A stretch of 55,906 nucleotides of DNA, from contig CAJQQY010000019.1 in the NCBI GenBank assembly GCA_905480595.1, positions 1 to 55,906 of the forward strand, in the 5' to 3' direction. Of this stretch, positions 51,926 to 55,906 are shown piece by piece (position 1 is the first letter of the stretch; each line of letters begins with the position of its first letter). This DNA is from an uncultured Saprospiraceae bacterium. Its GTDB lineage: Bacteria > Bacteroidota > Bacteroidia > Chitinophagales > Saprospiraceae. Below the pieces are notes generated by a model, which worked only from the letters and a program-made list of their open reading frames with translations, had not been told where the DNA came from and searched no databases. A program made the position numbers and the translations under genes.

Positions 51926-53230
51926 TTAATTAGCAGCGATAAAATATAAAATACCATCATTGAAATGTAAATGACCTAATTCAGGTGGTGGCGAAATTAC
52001 TGGAGGTCCTTCTAGTGGAATTGGATGAATTACTGGAATCTTATCTTCGCTATTTTTTGCTAAATTGATGGCATACTCTATTTCTTTAGCGACCCATTTT
52101 GAATCTTTTGCAGATTGAGACCAAAACAAAAAGAACACATCACAATTATCAATATTTTTATACAACTCTTTTTCCCATCTTTCCCCAGGGGTTAAACTAA
52201 TAACATCTTGAAAAAAGTCAACATTAAAATGTGGGAGCATTTGCACTCGTTTTAATACTTCTGTACGATCGCTGGAAGAATAAGAAATAAATGCGGTTTT
52301 AAATTTTTTGACTTTATGCGAATTTTGGTTGTTAGTTTTAATTTTATCCTTCTCTTCTACACCGATTTTAAAAATAGATTTTCCAACAGGAGTTGAAGAT
52401 TGCCATCCTTTGCTTTCTTTGTAAATTAAAACAGAGCAGATTAAATTTCTTTTGGAAAAATTTTCAGGAATAGATAAATCGAAATTGATACTTTGAAATT
52501 TTCCATGCCAGATATCAGTTACGGTTTGTTTTTGGTCGGGCATATTTTTAGGTTCAAAAATAAATATCAATTTTTCTCCAATATCTATTTCTCCAAACAA
52601 TTGTTGTTGAGCTCTTTGTTCAGCATCTTCATCAAATTGCATTGCTTTTTCTTTAACTGTATTTTCGTACTCCATTATGTACATCCATAATTGGATTAAA
52701 ATATCTTCACCAACCGAAGTTTCTGCGGGTGCATAAATATTGAAGTGTACATCTTGAGGAACAGGTGCAGGAACAGGTATCCTTTGGGCTATAGATCCTG
52801 TTAGTGAATCCTCTGGTAATATTTCATAAGTAGATTTTGATTTAAATAAATTCGAAACTTTGTCTACCATGGTTTTTAACCATGATGAAGAAGAGGAACT
52901 TCTAGGTGGAGCTATTATAGGAGGAGAGTTATCAATATCAGATTTAAGATAATGATCTGCTTTTTCGAAATTTATATCATTAGGTTTTATATTATGAATA
53001 AGGTCTAGTAATTTATATCTAACCTGAGACATCCTATCAGTCTCATCCTTAGCTAGCGGACGACGAAGATCTTTAAAATTAATGTACAATGATTCAATAT
53101 CATTATACATTTTACTTTGCCGATTAATAATAGGAAACAATATTTGAAAGACTCTTTCAAGGTTGTTTTCAGAAATTTCTAAAGATAATTTTGAAATGAG
53201 ATCTGTTCTAATAGATTCGATACTAGGCAT
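51926..53230 (-). CDS. TIR-domain conflict effector with N-terminal EAD-like domain
   Basis: 434 residues. The N-terminus (about 1-85: NLERVFQILFPIINRQSKMY, then LRYKLLDLIHNI-type helices) resembles the helical effector-associated domains (EAD) that recruit immune components. The middle holds a Pro-rich linker (PVPAPVPQD) and a beta-rich domain (about 160-290, VHFNIYAPAETSVGEDILIQ). The C-terminal TIR domain (about 308-434) has KTAFISYSSSDR, FFQDVISLTPGERWEKELYK, and the catalytic Glu383 in SKWVAKEIEYA, so NAD+ cleavage is expected. Such proteins deplete NAD+ or make signalling nucleotides after infection is sensed. No partner gene is adjacent other than the convergent J-domain gene. ATG at 53230. 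Confidence 0.88.
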   Translation of the reverse strand: MPSIESIRTDLISKLSLEISENNLERVFQILFPIINRQSKMYNDIESLYINFKDLRRPLAKDETDRMSQVRYKLLDLIHNIKPNDINFEKADHYLKSDIDNSPPIIAPPRSSSSSSWLKTMVDKVSNLFKSKSTYEILPEDSLTGSIAQRIPVPAPVPQDVHFNIYAPAETSVGEDILIQLWMYIMEYENTVKEKAMQFDEDAEQRAQQQLFGEIDIGEKLIFIFEPKNMPDQKQTVTDIWHGKFQSINFDLSIPENFSKRNLICSVLIYKESKGWQSSTPVGKSIFKIGVEEKDKIKTNNQNSHKVKKFKTAFISYSSSDRTEVLKRVQMLPHFNVDFFQDVISLTPGERWEKELYKNIDNCDVFFLFWSQSAKDSKWVAKEIEYAINLAKNSEDKIPVIHPIPLEGPPVISPPPELGHLHFNDGILYFIAAN

Positions 53231-53578
53231 TATGTATTTTGACTTTTGCTATGATTTTCTGTAATAAATATGAGTCAAGAATTAAGTCTTATACAATATA
53301 CTAATAAAGGAGATTTATTAAAATTTAATAATTCAAAATATGGCAAAAGCGATTAGTTGAGTTTTATAATTTTTTTTTGTTAAAATTCTACAAACACAAC
53401 TTCTAAGATAAAATACCAACTCGATAAGCATTGTTCTTGCTTTCCCTTTTTCAATTTTTCCTTTACATTCCCTTATTAAGTTGTAACATATATCTACAAA
53501 ATTTCATATCTTTAAGTGTATCTATAGAATAAAATTTGCTCTCAAAAAAAAATTCTATACTTCAAAAAAACCAAATTT
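53231..53578. other. 348-nt divergent region between TIR and CotH-like genes
   Basis: AT-rich; no gene, tRNA or strong hairpin. Promoters for both directions must lie here. Confidence 0.5.
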
Positions 53579-54625
53579 ATGAAAAGAATACCCCTCCTAA
53601 ATCTACGATGTAGATTCCATCCATCAGTATTTATTACATCTACTTTATTACTTTTTTGTTTTTTTTCTTGCCATAATGCAGAGGAAAAATCTGATAAGCC
53701 GATTCTTCAATTCAGTCAATTTATTAGTGAAACCCCACTCGAAATTACCATCACCACCAATTTGGAATCTTTATTTGAGAAAAAAGATGATCCTGAGGAA
53801 AATGCAGAAGAGGTTTTTCAAAAAGCAAAATGTGAGATTCTACTCGATGGAGAACCATTTTTTGATGGAAAAATAAAAGTGAAGAAGCGAGGTATCACTC
53901 GAAAAAAAATATGCGACATCCCTCCGGTGATGATGAAGTTTGGGAAAAAAGACAAAGCATTTAAAATTAAGTTGGTCACGCCCTGTCTGCAAGATGAGAA
54001 TGCTCAACAACTCGTTTATAAAGAATATTTGGCTTATCAAATGTATAGCGAACTGACTCCTCATAGTTTCAAAACACAGTTGGTGAATATCACTTACCGC
54101 GATAAAAAAGATAAAATGCAGTCCATTGAGGCAACTGGTTTTCTTATCGAAGAGGTTAACGAGGCTGCTGAAAGAATGTCTGCTGAATTGCTTCAACGCC
54201 ACGAAAAAATAAAATATCTAAATCAAGATTGTTATCGGTTGTTTACCATGTTTCAATATTTTATAGGCAATACTGATTGGAATTTAAGTAAAAGACATAA
54301 CATCAAGTTGATTCGCAAACACGATTCGAATAGTCCGATTCCTGTGCCATACGATTTTGATTATGCGGGGTTGGTAGATGCACCTTATGCGATTCCGCAT
54401 CCACAGTTGCCGATTGACAATGTCCGTGAACGGTACTTCATGTGGCGGGGAAAAGACCATGATGGTTTTGAGGAAATCATTAAAATGTTTGAAGATAAGA
54501 AACCAGTCATGTTAGAAAAAATCGAAAGTTTTAGTTTACTGGAGAAGAAAAGAAAAGAAGAAATGATAAATTATATCGAAGGTTTTTTTAAGGCGTTGAA
54601 TGAAAATGATGGTTTCCAGATTTGA
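53579..54625 (+). CDS. CotH-like (protein-kinase-fold) lipoprotein
   Basis: 348 residues. Long basic N-region and hydrophobic core ending LFCFFSCHN (lipobox). The mature part reads like the CotH-like kinase fold: KVKKRGITRKKICDIPPVMM near the start, KLVTPCLQDENAQQLVYKEYLAYQMY (a helix with conserved Glu), MFQYFIGNTDWNLSKRHNIKL (catalytic-loop-like) and PVPYDFDYAGLVDAPYA (metal-binding D-F-D). Bacteroidetal members are secreted and of unknown substrate; related CotH proteins phosphorylate coat proteins. The residues visible suggest it may still bind Mg-nucleotide. ATG at 53579. A hairpin with AAAAAGCTGCTAA / TTAGCAGCTTTTT (about 54698-54729) ends the transcript. Confidence 0.75.
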   Translation: MKRIPLLNLRCRFHPSVFITSTLLLFCFFSCHNAEEKSDKPILQFSQFISETPLEITITTNLESLFEKKDDPEENAEEVFQKAKCEILLDGEPFFDGKIKVKKRGITRKKICDIPPVMMKFGKKDKAFKIKLVTPCLQDENAQQLVYKEYLAYQMYSELTPHSFKTQLVNITYRDKKDKMQSIEATGFLIEEVNEAAERMSAELLQRHEKIKYLNQDCYRLFTMFQYFIGNTDWNLSKRHNIKLIRKHDSNSPIPVPYDFDYAGLVDAPYAIPHPQLPIDNVRERYFMWRGKDHDGFEEIIKMFEDKKPVMLEKIESFSLLEKKRKEEMINYIEGFFKALNENDGFQI

Positions 54626-54697
54626 TTTATTTTCAGTAAATAGGGTGAAAAATAGTTATCGGTAACGAATTTTGTCTGCCAGTCTACATGTAAAACA

Positions 54698-54732
54698 AAA
54701 AGCTGCTAACATGAAATTAGCAGCTTTTTGTA
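54698..54732. terminator. Terminator hairpin between convergent CotH-like and kelch genes
   Basis: AAAAAGCTGCTAA pairs perfectly with TTAGCAGCTTTTT around a short loop, with A- and T-runs suited to both directions. Confidence 0.85.
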
Positions 54733-54808
54733 TTTTGTAAATGTATTGTTATATCTGAAGTGGAACATAAGTTACGTAACCATAAAGAATCATTTATTGA
54801 TAATGCAT

Positions 54809-55906
54809 TTACGAATAGTTAACATCTTCAGTTTGTAGCTGATAAAAATAAACACCATTCGGAATGCCTTCTGAGATCAAATCAATTTTATGTTCGCCTT
54901 CTGATTGGAAACCTTCAAAAATTGTAGCCACCTTTTCTCCAGTTAGATTAAATATCTGAATACTTATCTGTTCGGATTTTTTTAATTCATATTTAATAGT
55001 GGTTTGATATCCAAAGGGATTAGGATAATTTTGATGGAGTACAACTGCGTTTTTTTCTAGTTTTTCAATCGAAGTTACATCGGAACATAGTTTGAAATTT
55101 TTATCCGTAACATATGGGCCTGTGGTCGGTATCCAAAATTCTACTGTTGCTCCTCCAATCGCATATAAACATTGATTGTTATTTCCATCAAAAACTGATG
55201 CGTAGGCAAAAGCAGATTTCATTTCTGGAATATCTAATTGGATATTTTCCCAGCCACTTGAAGCATGATATTTCCAAGTTTCGTTTAATGGAAAACCTAT
55301 ATAATTTACTTCTGTAGCTCCTCCAAAAACAAAGATGGAATCACCAATCATACCCGAGCCATGCCACGTTCTTCCTTTTGGCATATCCTCTCCGTTACTC
55401 CAAGTGTCTGTCTGTGGATCATAAATTTCAACTTCTGCGTACATCGTGTCAAATTGTGATCCTCCCAATACATATATTTTTCCATCTATCACTTCAGAAG
55501 AAAAAGCAGCTCTTGCTCCTTGCATGCTTGTTTTAAAAGTCCATGTATCGGTGATTGGATCATACATTTCAATAGTATTGTCAATGGGGCCAGGAGCATC
55601 TTCACTCTTCCTCCCATTACGTACATTTTATTGTCAACAATTTCAGTCTCGTGATAAAACCTCGGTTTTAACATGGAGGCTTTAGTAGTCCAACTTCCTC
55701 CATCGGCAGGGTCAAATTCATAAACTGTTGCGACTGCGCCACCCCAAATGTTTTGATGATGTCCTCCTGTAACATATATCTTTCCATTAATAACTCCTGA
55801 TGATGCCCGTAGCAAAGGAACAGGAAGATCAGGAATATTAGTATTCCATGTATTAGTTTGTGGATCATAAACTTCAACGATTGCAGTAGGTGTCCCAAAA
55901 GGCGAA
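54809..55906 (-). pseudogene. Kelch-repeat protein with T9SS type A-like tail, frameshifted, 5' partial
   Basis: Enters from the right edge (minus strand open at 55905). Kelch repeats with EVYDPQTNTW, SGVINGKIYVTGGHH, DNKMYVMGGR, EMYDPITDTW, DGKIYVLGGSQFD, EIYDPQTDTW are followed by a type A sorting-like domain (HQNYPNPFGYQTTIKYELKK, FNLTGEKVATIFEGF, NGVYFYQLQTED). The frame breaks near 55608: upstream reads to YVMGGR, downstream resumes as SEDAPGPIDNTIEMYDP, one base missing or two extra. At the 3' end the frame stops after EDVNYS, but one base over it reads RKCIINK and stop, the normal end of such tails. Two frame errors suggest decay, or base errors in the assembly. It would be a secreted surface protein. 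Confidence 0.8.

Noticed and set aside
1-55906. CRISPR arrays, insertion sequences, prophage structural genes, rRNA
   Set aside because: No regularly spaced direct repeats, transposase, integrase, capsid or tail genes, or rRNA sequence were seen in either strand.

Overview
The window comes from a low-GC member of the Bacteroidota, most like the Saprospiria/Flavobacteriia-type lineages. The evidence is: a type IX secretion (T9SS) type B sorting domain at the end of a giant PKD-repeat surface protein; a T9SS type A-like tail on a kelch protein; a CarboxypepD_reg/TonB-dependent receptor; many Cys-type lipoprotein signals (SCxx); families typical of the phylum (DUF2911, DUF4382, RskA/ECF pair, SSS symporter with a small partner); and promoter elements of the Bacteroidota form TTTG-N20-TAnnTTTG. 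No insertion sequence, integrase, CRISPR array or ordinary tRNA was seen.

Layout. 1-9.9 kb: C-terminal 1,934 residues of a giant T9SS adhesin, a small secreted protein, RtcB RNA ligase, a fatty acid desaturase. 9.9-17.1 kb: an M28 peptidase lipoprotein, then a type I secretion set (HlyD adaptor and C39-peptidase ABC exporter on the minus strand, a TolC-type protein divergent) with no recognisable cargo. 17.1-24.7 kb: a gene-poor stretch with three strong hairpins and a possible minus-strand small transcript; a DUF2911 protein; an SSS symporter with a 43-residue membrane partner; a leucine-rich lipoprotein; a propeller-like lipoprotein split by an in-frame stop; a DUF885 metallopeptidase. 24.9-27.1 kb: a METTL25/RRNAD1-type methyltransferase and two small envelope proteins.

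27.2-36.3 kb is the most interesting part: an NAD+/ADP-ribose island, all on the plus strand. It holds an NrtR-type Nudix/winged-helix regulator; a short PRPP-synthetase-like enzyme; a HAD protein; a nicotinamide phosphoribosyltransferase-like enzyme; a macrodomain; a NADAR protein; a PGDYG-like protein; an ADP-ribosylglycohydrolase; and a DUF4291 protein. Then come a 128-nt RNA gene resembling a miniature tmRNA (alanine-type acceptor stem with a G3-U pair, perfect T-arm, 9+4 bp long-range helix, no body and no tag) and a PcfJ-domain protein, closed by a strong terminator. Three copies of a TTTGyGTA-N5-TACGCAAA palindrome sit at the two promoters, two of them exactly 52 bp apart around a textbook promoter. 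The enzymes would make NAD+ from nicotinamide (possibly directly from ADP-ribose, as in the phage NARP1 pathway) and strip ADP-ribose from macromolecules. I read the island as a regulated recovery system after NAD+ loss or ADP-ribosylating attack. That reading is inference.

36.5-47.6 kb: TonB-dependent receptor, ECF sigma/anti-sigma pair, DUF4382 lipoprotein, EamA transporter, ThuA lipoprotein, and a large SGNH/PVC-type/cytochrome c lipoprotein. 47.9-55.9 kb: alpha/beta hydrolase, secreted protein, a membrane J-domain protein, an EAD-like/TIR conflict effector (a likely NAD+ consumer 16 kb from the NAD+ island), a CotH-like lipoprotein, and a frameshifted kelch protein running off the window. 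Two families of dispersed palindromic repeats occupy intergenic sites.
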